This document shows, in pieces, positions 27,104-35,681 of a stretch of 64,000 nucleotides of DNA. The notes beneath the pieces were generated by a model that was given only the letters and a program-made list of their open reading frames with translations, had not been told where the DNA came from and ran no database searches. This stretch comes from Bacteroidales bacterium (lineage in GTDB: Bacteria > Bacteroidota > Bacteroidia > Bacteroidales > Muribaculaceae): the NCBI GenBank assembly GCA_019416285.1, contig DXXM01000010.1:1-64000 (forward strand), written 5' to 3'. Both the position numbers and the translations under genes were made by a program. Positions within the stretch are counted from its first letter, which is position 1; the number at the start of each line of letters is the position of its first letter.

Positions 27104-28438
27104 TCAATTGAAGGGAGGTAAGGTGACGGTTTCGGTAAGCCACGGGCAGACGGTGTAGTTAAGAGTCAGCTGCGAGTCAATCGAGCGGGTCACGGTGAAC
27201 TCGTAGATGTGGTTACGGGTGATGTCAATATTTTGTTCTTCTATGATTTTAGTGAGCTCAAATTCCCACTCACGCGGCGCTTCAGGGTTATGGTTCTGCG
27301 AGGTTGATTCAGTCGTAATGTAAAGCTTAGGCACATTTTTCGACGTGAGGTCGGCTTCGGGGATGTAGGCGACAAAGGCACTGTCAAATTTTTTGCCTTC
27401 TCCATTGATATATTCGCCGCCAACGGTAGAGTCTACCTCCTTAGCATAAACTTTCAGACTACCGTCCCACCAAGCCAGTAAGACAGTTGCTTTTTCGAGC
27501 ATTTTGGTACCACTTGCCCATGCACTTTTATCTGCAAGCGAAAAATCGGGTAGAAAAGCTCCACGGGAGTTGAGGCCTTCGACCCTTACTCCTATAATTT
27601 TGGTGTGAGCATCCTCCGCGATGTTGTCGAATACGCGGATTTTGGCGATGGCGCGCTGGAGGAGGAGAGGTGAGGCGTCGGCGTTGTCACCGTCAAGCTG
27701 ATAGGGCTTGTTTGCGTCCGTAGCGCCGTCAAGGGCGGCGAGGCTGACGGTGTATTTTTTCAGGCCCGACATGGGGATGGCTTTCGTTTCACCGTCAGGG
27801 AACCAGGGAGCCGTTTGGGTGCCCGGCGTATAGGTGAAGTCGTAATACTCATTGGCGAGCGCGGTGTGCTTCTTCATGTAGGGTATGGATGCCGCAGTGG
27901 GGAAAGGCTTGTCAGAGCCTTCGCCGAAACCATTAAGGTTGGCAATCAGCATGAACGACATGTAGAACTTCTCAGCCGTACCTGCATAGTCGAAATAGGC
28001 ACGGTTGATTTTTACCTTGATTTCGTAGGATGACGAGTTGTTATCGCCCTCCGGATGTTTAAACACCAGAATCTCCTCCCTGTCGAAGATTTTCATGAGA
28101 CAGTCCCTGTTGTCAAAGAGCAGGAGACGGATGTCGGTGGGGTTGATGTAGTTCTCGGCGTCGGTGGCGGGTTCGGCGGGATGGCCACTGCCATCGGGCC
28201 CGTCGTCACCCGCCCGAGAGGTAAGAGCGCGTGGCGAAGCGGCTGACGAGGGCGTGCGGGGGGCGGGGTCCTCGCCCTTGACGGTGAACGAGAGCCATAC
28301 GTCGTTGCCCTCGACATAGCCGGGCTTGTCCTCGATGCAGCCTGCATCGTCGTCGACACACGATGATGCCGACAGGCCGAGACAGAGGCATGCAATAAGC
28401 GGACCTATGTATCTGTGTGTAATTTTATATCGTATCAT
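27104..28438 (-). CDS. Fimbrillin-like minor subunit lipoprotein
   Basis: A 444-residue lipoprotein (lipobox SASSC, Cys27). The C-terminal segment NHIYEFTVTRS, followed by NYTVCPWLTETVTL, is the typical end of Mfa1/FimA-family fimbrillins, where the last strand is donated to the neighbouring subunit. The gene lies between the anchor and the tip-type gene, 81 bp after the former. The 5' half is GC-rich and the 3' half less so, suggesting mosaic origin. It is probably an accessory pilin (Mfa3/Mfa4-like). Confidence 0.8.
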   Translation of the reverse strand: MIRYKITHRYIGPLIACLCLGLSASSCVDDDAGCIEDKPGYVEGNDVWLSFTVKGEDPAPRTPSSAASPRALTSRAGDDGPDGSGHPAEPATDAENYINPTDIRLLLFDNRDCLMKIFDREEILVFKHPEGDNNSSSYEIKVKINRAYFDYAGTAEKFYMSFMLIANLNGFGEGSDKPFPTAASIPYMKKHTALANEYYDFTYTPGTQTAPWFPDGETKAIPMSGLKKYTVSLAALDGATDANKPYQLDGDNADASPLLLQRAIAKIRVFDNIAEDAHTKIIGVRVEGLNSRGAFLPDFSLADKSAWASGTKMLEKATVLLAWWDGSLKVYAKEVDSTVGGEYINGEGKKFDSAFVAYIPEADLTSKNVPKLYITTESTSQNHNPEAPREWEFELTKIIEEQNIDITRNHIYEFTVTRSIDSQLTLNYTVCPWLTETVTLPPFN

Positions 28439-28519
28439 GGTCGGAAAGTCTATGCGAACTTTTTTACGGTGGAGTCACTTATGCGGGCGTAATGAGAGAG
28501 AATGTGAGGGGCCGCGGCG

Positions 28520-29581
28520 TCACTCTATCGGTCCTTCGTGGCGTACTATACGCCAGTCGTTGATGATGATCACAGCGCTGACCCAGCGTCCTCCCTCATC
28601 AAGAAAGAAGGTCATGTTATACTCGTCCTGGCGGTCGAGATATTCCTGATCGTCAAGCGAGTCGTTTTCGAAGCCTTTGACCAGGAGAGCGTAGTCAATT
28701 ACAGGGATGCTCAACACCGTGCGGTTTTCGGCCTTGTTGGTGATGGTGAGCATGGGCTTGTTCTGAGTGAGGAGACGCGACACGGTAAATTCGGCGAGCG
28801 AGGCTCCGAGCACGGCGCGAGAGGCGCGGCCGGTGAGCGGCGATGCCTGCGGCACGCCCTTGGGGTCCTGCGGGTTGACGTTGACGTCAATCTGGCCGCT
28901 CTTGGTGAACCAGGGGCGGTAGGTGAGCTGAGTGTTGTCGCGGAGGGTATTGTCGTGGTTGAGCCAGCCGTTGCCGTCGGTGATGGTGAATTCGAAGTTT
29001 TCGGCAAACACGGGCTCGCCCGAGAGGTGCTGGAGCACTACGCGGATTGTGTTGGTGTTTTTCTTCAGATTGAGGGTGACATGGTTTGGCTTCGAGGGAG
29101 AGGCATAGGGAAGCTCTACGTGCTGGAGGCCGTGGAAGAGGGGCTCGAGGTGCTCCCCGGACTCGCCTGCGGCATCGCGGCGGAGGCGGCAGTGGAAGTC
29201 ACTGATGGTGGATTTGCCGATTTCGCCGTCGGCTATGTCGAAGTGTTGCGCGTGGTTGCCGCCCCACACGAGGAAGTCGTAGCTTCCGGGAGCCACCTCG
29301 ACGGCGAGCTCATGGTCGGAGGTGAGCTCGGAGCGGTCGACGTCGAAACGCTTGACGAGCGTGCCGGTGGAGGAGTCGAAGGCGAGGAGCGAAACGCGGT
29401 CGACTTCATTACCGAAGGCGTCGGCAAATTTCATATTGTGGTCGTAGGTGAGCCTGACGAGGTTGTAGCTGTCGACGCAGTCGCTGTCCTCAAAGATTGA
29501 GTGGCAGCCTGTGGCGGCCATAAGTGTCGTAAAGGCTGCGGCCGCGATGACGGTGTTTTTTATTATAGCATGTAGCTTCAT
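28520..29581 (-). CDS. FimB/Mfa2-family fimbrial anchor lipoprotein
   Basis: Anchors the fimbria to the outer membrane and limits its length in the Porphyromonas model. It has the FimB/Mfa2 signature near the N-terminus (CVDSYNLVRLTYDHNMKFAD and a following VDRVSLLAFD segment) and a lipobox MAATGC (Cys26). The product is 353 residues from the ATG at 29581; five extra codons from 29596 are less likely. It lies downstream of the major fimbrillin gene across a 523-bp gap with a terminator, so it is probably expressed at a lower level. Confidence 0.88.
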   Translation of the reverse strand: MKLHAIIKNTVIAAAAFTTLMAATGCHSIFEDSDCVDSYNLVRLTYDHNMKFADAFGNEVDRVSLLAFDSSTGTLVKRFDVDRSELTSDHELAVEVAPGSYDFLVWGGNHAQHFDIADGEIGKSTISDFHCRLRRDAAGESGEHLEPLFHGLQHVELPYASPSKPNHVTLNLKKNTNTIRVVLQHLSGEPVFAENFEFTITDGNGWLNHDNTLRDNTQLTYRPWFTKSGQIDVNVNPQDPKGVPQASPLTGRASRAVLGASLAEFTVSRLLTQNKPMLTITNKAENRTVLSIPVIDYALLVKGFENDSLDDQEYLDRQDEYNMTFFLDEGGRWVSAVIIINDWRIVRHEGPIE

Positions 29582-29645
29582 GACCGGCTGTTGCATTTAT
29601 TTTGGATACTTTTTTGGTTTATTATTCTGGGGGCGGGGTGACTGA

Positions 29646-29906
29646 AGGGAGACTGGCCGCCGTAGAGGAGGAGAAGAAGGAGAGGAGATATATGCTGTCG
29701 GCGTCCGGGCGGGAGAAATCCTTGGCGGGGCCGCGGGCCCGTGGGGGGACGTCGTGGAGTTGTCGGTTTCGGGTATGGATGGAGAGATGTATGACCTGTT
29801 TTTTGGTGAAGTCCCTGCCGATGGTCGGCGCTACTGGCGGGGCCGGGTGGCCGACGGTGTCGGGCTGACCGGGGATATGGACAGGAGTGGATCCATCTGC
29901 GGGTAG
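29646..29906 (+). pseudogene. Possible gene remnant (protein-like open frame without a start)
   Basis: The frame opens after a stop at 29643-29645 and runs to TAG at 29904-29906. It reads like natural protein over its last 70 codons (for example GMDGEMYDLFFGEVPADG and RRYWRGRVADG) with codon use like neighbouring GC-rich genes. The only ATG codons are late (29775 onward). No family is recognised. It may be a decayed gene or a chance product of GC skew. Confidence 0.25.
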
Positions 29907-30020
29907 AGGGTTGCCGGAGGCAATGAGTAGCTGTCATGATGTTGCCGCGGGTGTGATGCCGGGGCCTGTGTAGGAGTGGGAGCTCGCTGAGGAGCCGGGG
30001 AGCGTTGCAAAAGAAAAAAC

Positions 30021-30055
30021 AGGAGCGCCACCGCCAACACGACGCCGGCGCTCCT
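30021..30055 (-). terminator. Intrinsic terminator after the major fimbrillin gene
   Basis: Perfect 9-bp arms AGGAGCGCC (30021-30029) and GGCGCTCCT (30047-30055). On the minus strand the hairpin is followed after one G by six T. It lies about 50 nt after the Mfa1 stop and should reduce transcription into the anchor, minor-subunit and tip genes. Confidence 0.85.
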
Positions 30056-30104
30056 TTGTAGCAATATTGCTGATGTAATTATATATATGAAACTAAAATA
30101 TCAA

Positions 30105-31724
30105 TTATTCGAGAACTACGCTGTTGCCGATGATATGCCAGTTAAGGCAGTATACACGGGCAGCAAGGTAAGTTTCCTTCGTGGGGTCAGGATTCTTGGG
30201 ATCATTACCCGGCACACCAAGACCGACAACGTTAGTGAACTCATAATCATAGATGTGGTTACGAACTACACCAAATTTATTGCCAAGATGCTCTATATTG
30301 GTGAAATACGAGGTAATACCACCATTCCAATGCTGAATGTTGTTAAAACGGATAAAATCATTGTTTTTTACCACAGTGTAATAGGTATTTGACGATGCAC
30401 CTTCACGAGTGTACTTTTCAAACTTAACATCATTAGCTGTTACCGTTTTATCTCCTGTTTCGTCCTGGTATGCAGCTGCTACAACTTCTTTAAAATAAGA
30501 TGTCGTGAAATAGTCACCTGCCCACTGAACCATGTCCAAAGCTTCAGTTGCACCGGCCTTTTTGAGAACACCCTTAACTACGATTGCAGTTGCTTCGGTT
30601 GTACGGTCTGTAGCACTCGTGGGAGGAGTTTTAGACGAAAGGGTATTTTCAAATGTATAGAAGATATTCTCAGTTGCCTTAGCTTTGTCGAAATTCTTTA
30701 ATTTAAAATAATCAGCGCTATACAAATCATACTTATTATTATTGAAGTCACTATTGTTATTATTCAGACCGGGATCTGAGGCCCAGTAACAGCGATGGAG
30801 GCTTGGCTGGTTCCAGCCGCTAAAAATAGTTTCATCTGTCCAAGACTCATCAATATTTTTAACTGCGTATGTCCTAAGAGCTGTCATGTAAGGCTGCCAG
30901 CCTTGAAGTTCAATATCCAATTTTGTTTCTACAGTAGTATTGTCAGCTGTACGCAGTTTAATAGTGAGGTCAGCCAGACCATCAGCTGCAGTGGCATCCT
31001 TCTTTTTAACGGTATAGGTATTAAGGCCAGTTACGCGAATCTTAGCAGCAAGACGCTCGATGAAAATATCAGCAGGGTTTTCTTCTGCAAGTTTTTTTGT
31101 GTCCTGGACATTCTTGGAAATATCGGTATAGTAGATTAAATTGCCGGCAGCATCGAGATATGTCGAGTTTGTCATTCTGAATTTAGACCAGTTTGCAGGC
31201 AATGTACGAGTTATGTCTAATAATTTCTCAAGTTTAATATTGGCGAAATCCTTATAAGCAGCCTCATCAGGTGCATTTGCAAGACAGAACATGCGCGCAG
31301 GGCGATTGCCTTTATATACTTCCGTAGGAGTACCGAGGACAAGCACAGCATCAAGTTCTGTTGCAGTACCATCAGTGTTGCCGGCTTTGATTTCGTCGGG
31401 TTTAACCATATTGGACTCTATAACCGTACCATTGACACCGGTCTGAGCCATGATGAACGGAAGGCCTTCGGCAGTAAAGAAATAGAAACGGATATTCTCA
31501 GCGGTAATATCACCTTCAGAAGAACCATTCGCAGGTCCTTCAAAACCATTATCTGTCGCTGCGCGTGAACCGAAATCCTTTACATTTTTAATCGAAACAG
31601 CTACATACTTTTCGCCGTCGGTGTTGCCACCTTCATTCGGACCCTTGGCGGGTTCGTCGTTTGAACAAGATGCGAAAGTCATGGAGAGAGCAAACGCACC
31701 GAGAAGAATTTTATTAATCTTCAT
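30105..31724 (-). CDS. Major fimbrillin, Mfa1/FimA family lipoprotein
   Basis: Shaft subunit of the fimbria, 539 residues. A signal peptide ends in lipobox TFASC (Cys20); in this family the lipoprotein precursor is later trimmed by an arginine/lysine protease before donor-strand polymerisation. The C-terminal motif NHIYDYEFTNVVGLG and the final YCLNWHIIGNSVVLE match Mfa1-type ends. The gene is strikingly AT-rich next to DUF3868 and anchor genes (23 of 60 G+C from 30481 against 40 of 60 from 32641), pointing to an exchanged cassette. A terminator follows it. Confidence 0.88.
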   Translation of the reverse strand: MKINKILLGAFALSMTFASCSNDEPAKGPNEGGNTDGEKYVAVSIKNVKDFGSRAATDNGFEGPANGSSEGDITAENIRFYFFTAEGLPFIMAQTGVNGTVIESNMVKPDEIKAGNTDGTATELDAVLVLGTPTEVYKGNRPARMFCLANAPDEAAYKDFANIKLEKLLDITRTLPANWSKFRMTNSTYLDAAGNLIYYTDISKNVQDTKKLAEENPADIFIERLAAKIRVTGLNTYTVKKKDATAADGLADLTIKLRTADNTTVETKLDIELQGWQPYMTALRTYAVKNIDESWTDETIFSGWNQPSLHRCYWASDPGLNNNNSDFNNNKYDLYSADYFKLKNFDKAKATENIFYTFENTLSSKTPPTSATDRTTEATAIVVKGVLKKAGATEALDMVQWAGDYFTTSYFKEVVAAAYQDETGDKTVTANDVKFEKYTREGASSNTYYTVVKNNDFIRFNNIQHWNGGITSYFTNIEHLGNKFGVVRNHIYDYEFTNVVGLGVPGNDPKNPDPTKETYLAARVYCLNWHIIGNSVVLE

Positions 31725-31982
31725 AATTAGTTAAAATTGGTTTATTTTTACAAATTGTTTTTTGTTTTGATTGTTTGTTTTCGGGTTGAGGAGTCACCCT
31801 CGGCCATCGCGGAGTCAATGCGACGGCCAAGCTATAAAATAGCGTATTCCAATGATTTAAGAGCTTATAGAGACTATCTTAAGCAGGAACGGGTGAATAG
31901 GGAACGTTGCACATAGGGGTGTTTTCTGTATATCGGTTTTGCGATAGAGAAGAGTCGGTCTGAAGATTCCGGCCCGGGGGAA

Positions 31983-33383
31983 CTATTCGACGAGCTTCAT
32001 GCGGCGGAGCTGCCCGATGGCGTCGGATGCCTCGGCTATTCCTGAAGCGGCGGCCGAGCGGAGCAGCGGGAGAGCTGCGGCTATGTCGCCCTGCTTGGCG
32101 GCGAGGACTCCGCGGGCATAGACGGCGCGGGGAGAGTCGCCAGCCTTGGCGAGATAGGAGGCTGCGGGATGGAGCTCATCGCGTCCGAGGGCTATGGCCG
32201 CCATGTTGAGGTTGGCCACGGGGTCGTCGGGGAAAAGACGGACTGCGAGCTCAAAAGCCTCACGATATTCATCGGAGTCGGGCTGCATGGTGTTGGCTGC
32301 CACATAGATTTCATTCAGGCTGAGTTTCTGCGGGGCTGTGGCCATGACCTGCTTGATTTCCTCGGGTGAGACGTAGGAGCGGACGGTGTAGTCGACGGTG
32401 TAGTCCGAGCGGCGGAGTCCGGGATATACGTTTTTGAGGAGGTAGGCATAGTCGTCGGGGTAGCGCGACTTGAGGCGCCACTCGCGGGCGTCGGGTTCGA
32501 GCGATGTATCGTCGATAATTGCGAGAAGGTCCTGCGCGTCGGGGAGCGATGAGGTAGCCACGTATTCGCGGAGTCCCTGCCAGTTTTCAGCCACCCAGTC
32601 GGTGTGCATGATGTCGGGGGCGAATGAGTAGAGACCTCTCACGTAGCCGGCGAGGGAGGCGGAGCGGCCTTTTGCGAGGCGCTCGTTGTTGGCATAGGAG
32701 CCTTCGGGCGAGGCGAAGCCGGTGATTTTGACGGATGTGATGCTTGCGTCGGGGTCACGGGCCACAACGTCGATGGTGGCGCGGATGCGGGCGAGCTCCT
32801 CGGGGTTGCGGCGATAGGTGGGGGTGATTACGGTCTGGTTGACAGGATAGTCCACATAGGCCGAGCCCTTTTCCGAGCGGGTCTTGACTATCTCTGCGGG
32901 CGGGGTGACGAGGACGAAGCGGGGAGCGAACACGCGCTCTGCGAAATCGAGGGTGGCGAGATCGGACCCGGAGGCTGTGCCTGCGGAGAAGCCGCAGTTA
33001 CATTCGTCCTCCATGAGCATGAGGCGCGATGACTCCATCCATTCCCGGTAGGGGACGACGGCGGAGTAGCTCACGCTCTTTCCGGCACGGGATATGAGGC
33101 CGGGGGCGGGAACTGAGTTGTGGCGCTCGTTCTGAATGTAGCGGTTGCGTCCGGCAATCACCACTTGGGGAAGTTCGAGGCTGTTGGTTCCGTCGGTGAT
33201 GACGGGGAGGTATCTGATTTCGCGGTCACTCTTGACTTTCAGGTCAGTAGCGTCGAGTTCCATCGACACTACAAGCGAACTCTGCGAGCGCTCTACCCTG
33301 ACATCCTTCACGGTCACCGACAGCGGGGCGGCGGTGGCTCCTGAGATGGCCATTGCCATGAGCAGTGTTGAAATGCTTCTCAT
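31983..33383 (-). CDS. DUF3868 protein with OmpA-like and TPR-like regions
   Basis: A 466-residue exported protein (signal peptide about 1-18). The N-terminal domain (about 19-125) is DUF3868. It is followed by a region resembling the OmpA/peptidoglycan-binding fold (SVKITGFASPEGSYANNERL, with a KGRSASLAGYV helix) and then C-terminal helical repeats (LNMAAIALGR, ARGVLAAKQGD). DUF3868 genes typically precede Mfa fimbrial genes in Bacteroidales. It probably links the assembly apparatus to the cell wall; that role is inference. A 258-bp spacer with a weak hairpin near 31802-31828 separates it from the Mfa1 gene. Confidence 0.85.
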   Translation of the reverse strand: MRSISTLLMAMAISGATAAPLSVTVKDVRVERSQSSLVVSMELDATDLKVKSDREIRYLPVITDGTNSLELPQVVIAGRNRYIQNERHNSVPAPGLISRAGKSVSYSAVVPYREWMESSRLMLMEDECNCGFSAGTASGSDLATLDFAERVFAPRFVLVTPPAEIVKTRSEKGSAYVDYPVNQTVITPTYRRNPEELARIRATIDVVARDPDASITSVKITGFASPEGSYANNERLAKGRSASLAGYVRGLYSFAPDIMHTDWVAENWQGLREYVATSSLPDAQDLLAIIDDTSLEPDAREWRLKSRYPDDYAYLLKNVYPGLRRSDYTVDYTVRSYVSPEEIKQVMATAPQKLSLNEIYVAANTMQPDSDEYREAFELAVRLFPDDPVANLNMAAIALGRDELHPAASYLAKAGDSPRAVYARGVLAAKQGDIAAALPLLRSAAASGIAEASDAIGQLRRMKLVE

Positions 33384-33419
33384 AATTATATATGTGTATG
33401 GTGGTGAATGATGTGGGGG

Positions 33420-34004
33420 TCAGAAAACGTAGACAAGGTTTATAGCGGCTTTTGTGGGGCCGACATAGTTGTGAGCCTTGTTGCTGCGGATCTTTCGGCC
33501 GCAGCCCTTGCACTCGTAGGTGTCGTAGCGGGTGTAGGCCCAGCCTATACCGATCTCGGCCTCGAGGTTCCAGTGTTTGCCGAGGAGCCAGGAGTAGCCG
33601 TAGGCCACGCCAGCGCCGGCATACCAGCCCTGGTAGCGGTGGTCCCTGAGGAGACGGAGGTCATTGTTGAGGAATTTGAATCCGTGACCGAAATGGCCCA
33701 TATTGTACTCGCCGCCAAGGAGATGTACTCCGAGGAAGTGACCTCCGAGGGGCTGGCAGAACCAATAGCGCGCCTCGGGCTGCACCATCCAGTGTTTCCA
33801 TTTCTTGCCGCCGGAGAGAGTCCAGGGATTGTAATTTCCCGACAGATCTATACTCCACCTGGGAGCGACCTGCATCTCGGCTCCGACATTTATAGTCAGA
33901 GTCGCATCATAAAGGAGATTGGTTTTTACGGCTAAGTCCTGCGCTGAACTATGGATACAACAGAAGGCTCCCAGCAACGCTGCCGTGAGAAATTTAAGCT
34001 TCAT
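33420..34004 (-). CDS. DUF3575 outer-membrane beta-barrel-like protein
   Basis: First gene of the fimbrial operon, 194 residues. A signal peptide ends near residue 21 (HSSAQD). Typical DUF3575 features are AVKTNLLYDATLT, WSIDLSGNYNPW and WMVQPEARYWF, with alternating aromatic strands suggesting a small outer-membrane barrel. The ATG at 34004 gives a clean signal peptide; the longer frame from 34055 adds a non-signal extension and is rejected. DUF3575 and DUF3868 genes are companions of Mfa operons. Confidence 0.88.
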   Translation of the reverse strand: MKLKFLTAALLGAFCCIHSSAQDLAVKTNLLYDATLTINVGAEMQVAPRWSIDLSGNYNPWTLSGGKKWKHWMVQPEARYWFCQPLGGHFLGVHLLGGEYNMGHFGHGFKFLNNDLRLLRDHRYQGWYAGAGVAYGYSWLLGKHWNLEAEIGIGWAYTRYDTYECKGCGRKIRSNKAHNYVGPTKAAINLVYVF

Positions 34005-34100
34005 ATAAGGTGATGTGATAAAGCGGATAAAACCATCCCGACATATACCTGTCATCGCCAGATAGACATAAACGACTGGCTCCCAAATAGTTGCATAAAA

Positions 34101-34126
34101 TCGGGGGGGGTAATTTCACCCTCCGA
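34101..34126 (-). promoter_or_regulatory. G8-containing hairpin in the fimbrial leader (attenuator candidate)
   Basis: On the minus-strand transcript TCGGAGGG (plus 34119-34126) can pair with the C8 tract and GA (34101-34110) with one mismatch around an 8-nt loop, followed by a short T4. On the plus strand this is a run of eight G at 34103-34110. Confidence 0.45.
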
Positions 34127-34227
34127 CCACAATCTGGGACGAGCGCATAACGTCTGGTTTCAAGTAAGGACATGTGAGAATTTTGTTAGGGGTTGGCAGA
34201 AAAAAGGATTTCAATAAAGGTTCAAAA

Positions 34228-34245
34228 GATAGAAAATCTTCTATC
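34228..34245. repeat. Short inverted repeat in the fimbrial leader
   Basis: GATAGAA (34228-34234) and TTCTATC (34239-34245) are perfect inverted arms around AATC. It could be an operator half-site pair or a small RNA hairpin; it lies downstream of the fimbrial promoter. Confidence 0.45.
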
Positions 34246-34331
34246 AGTCTGTCAGCGTGGAGATGCACAAATTCTCCATACATAATCTGATTGAACTACA
34301 GAAGCAGGGATCGGATCATTTTTTCAAGTGA

Positions 34332-34363
34332 CAAAGTTACGATGAATTTTTCAAATCTGCAAA
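34332..34363 (-). promoter_or_regulatory. Promoter of the fimbrial operon
   Basis: On the minus strand TTTG (34360-34363), 20 nt spacer and TAACTTTG (34332-34339) match the Bacteroidota -33/-7 consensus very well. The first start codon (34004) is about 325 nt downstream. Confidence 0.75.
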
Positions 34364-34478
34364 TTTTCATAAAAATAAACCGAAAATATATGAATTTCGT
34401 ATTAAAGATGGTGTTTGACAACAAATGTTAAATATTCTATTCCTATCAGAGCCATTTCCGATTGTCGGATTTAATGAG

Positions 34479-34486
34479 TAATTTTG
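34479..34486 (+). promoter_or_regulatory. -7 box directly before the clamp-loader gene
   Basis: TAATTTTG matches TAnnTTTG and ends 7 nt before the ATG at 34494, so the transcript should be leaderless or nearly so. Confidence 0.55.
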
Positions 34487-34493
34487 CGTTACC

Positions 34494-35624
34494 ATGAAGT
34501 TCAGTCAGATTCCTTCACACGACAATGTCAAGAGGCAGTTGCGCGATATGGTCGCCGACCGCCGGATTCCGCATGCCCTGCTGCTCCACGGCCCTGCCGG
34601 AACAGGGAAGTTCATGCTGGCGCGCACTTTCTCGCAGTATCTCCACTGTCAGGCCCGGACGCCGGAGGGGGAGCCGTGCGGGGTGTGTCCGTCGTGCGTG
34701 CAGCATGAGTCGTTCAACCATGTCGACTCGCTCTATGTGTTTCCGGTGGTCAAGACCGACAAGCTCAAGGCTCCGGTGTCGGACGACTACATGACCGAGT
34801 TCAAGGAGTTTGTGCAGGCGAGCCCCTTCATGGACTTCGACCGCTGGACAGGCTATTTCGAGAAAAAGAATGCCCAGCCGGTAATCTATGTGAGCGAAAG
34901 CGAGGCGCTGGAGCAGCGGCTGGCGGTGACGACCACGGTCTCGCCCTACAAGACGGTGATTATATGGCTCCCGGAGAAGATGAACGAGCAGACGGCCAAC
35001 AAGCTGCTGAAACTGATAGAGGAGCCGTTTGCCGACACGGTGTTCATACTGGTATCGGACAACGCCTCGGCCATCCTCCCCACCATCTATTCCCGCTGCC
35101 GCCCGATAGAGATGAAGCGGCTGAGCGACGAGGCAATAGCCGGGTATCTCACCTCGCATCTCGCCATAGACCCGCAGGATGCCCTCTCGATGGCCCACAT
35201 AGCCGCGGGCGACATCAACGCCGCCCTCCGCGCCATGGACGCTACGAGCGTGAGCCGGATGTTTTTCGACTACTTCGTGAGGCTCATGCGCCTCGCCTAT
35301 CAGCGCGACGTGAAGGGGCTGAAGGAGTGGAGCGCGGAGATTGCCGCGCTGGGACGCGAGCAGGAGGTGAAGTTTTACGACTACGCCCGGCGCCTCATCC
35401 GCGAGAACTTCGTGTATAACTTCAACGTCCCCTCGCTGCTCTATCTCAACCGCACGGAGGCGGATTTCAGCAAGAAATTCGCCCGCTTCATCACCGAAAA
35501 CAATGCCGAGAGAATCATAGCGGAGATGGACCGCGCGGCCGCCGACATAGCAGGCAACGCCAACGGTAAAATCGTCAATTTCGATTTCGCCATCAAGATG
35601 ATTATCCTTATCAAGAATTACTGA
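34494..35624 (+). CDS. holB: DNA polymerase III clamp-loader subunit (delta-prime-like)
   Basis: AAA+ subunit of the replicative clamp loader. The Walker A motif GPAGTGK is at 33-39. A zinc-binding cluster C52-x9-C62-x2-C65-x2-C68 follows. The segment MNEQTANKLLKLIEEP is the delta-prime hallmark, with SRCRPIEM (sensor region) after it. The 376-residue length fits. It is separated by 57 bp from the AddB-like gene. A tau/gamma subunit is excluded by the short length. Confidence 0.92.
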   Translation: MKFSQIPSHDNVKRQLRDMVADRRIPHALLLHGPAGTGKFMLARTFSQYLHCQARTPEGEPCGVCPSCVQHESFNHVDSLYVFPVVKTDKLKAPVSDDYMTEFKEFVQASPFMDFDRWTGYFEKKNAQPVIYVSESEALEQRLAVTTTVSPYKTVIIWLPEKMNEQTANKLLKLIEEPFADTVFILVSDNASAILPTIYSRCRPIEMKRLSDEAIAGYLTSHLAIDPQDALSMAHIAAGDINAALRAMDATSVSRMFFDYFVRLMRLAYQRDVKGLKEWSAEIAALGREQEVKFYDYARRLIRENFVYNFNVPSLLYLNRTEADFSKKFARFITENNAERIIAEMDRAAADIAGNANGKIVNFDFAIKMIILIKNY

Positions 35625-35681
35625 CACGCACAGAGCGCCCCGCACCCGGAGGCGCACACACATACACACTGAACCACACCC

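Larger units (their letters stand above)
29582..30104. other. 523-bp spacer between Mfa1 and anchor genes
   Basis: This GC-rich, strand-asymmetric spacer interrupts the fimbrial operon. It contains the terminator at 30021-30055 and a protein-like but start-less plus-strand frame at 29646-29906. No minus-strand TAnnTTTG promoter box was found before the anchor gene. Short minus-strand frames here look like composition artefacts. Confidence 0.5.
34005..34493. other. Leader and divergent promoter region upstream of the fimbrial operon
   Basis: This AT-rich 489-bp region holds the fimbrial promoter, a leader of about 320 nt with a G8-containing hairpin and a 7-bp inverted repeat, and the separate promoter of the clamp-loader gene. 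No ORF is credible. I saw no long inverted repeats that would flank an invertible promoter. Confidence 0.6.

Noticed and set aside
29578..29937. 119-codon minus-strand frame whose stop overlaps the anchor ATG
   Set aside because: The overlap looked like translational coupling, but the product is an unnatural Pro/Arg/His-rich sequence with no family, and the plus-strand frame is more protein-like.
29831..30064. 77-codon minus-strand frame in the fimbrial spacer with a hydrophobic start
   Set aside because: Its start lies inside the Mfa1 terminator hairpin, and the rest is proline/serine-rich low-complexity translation of GC-rich DNA.
34005..34493. Invertible promoter of the Bacteroides phase-variation type
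   Set aside because: No pair of long inverted repeats flanks the promoter; only the 7-bp repeat at 34228-34245 and the G8 hairpin were found.
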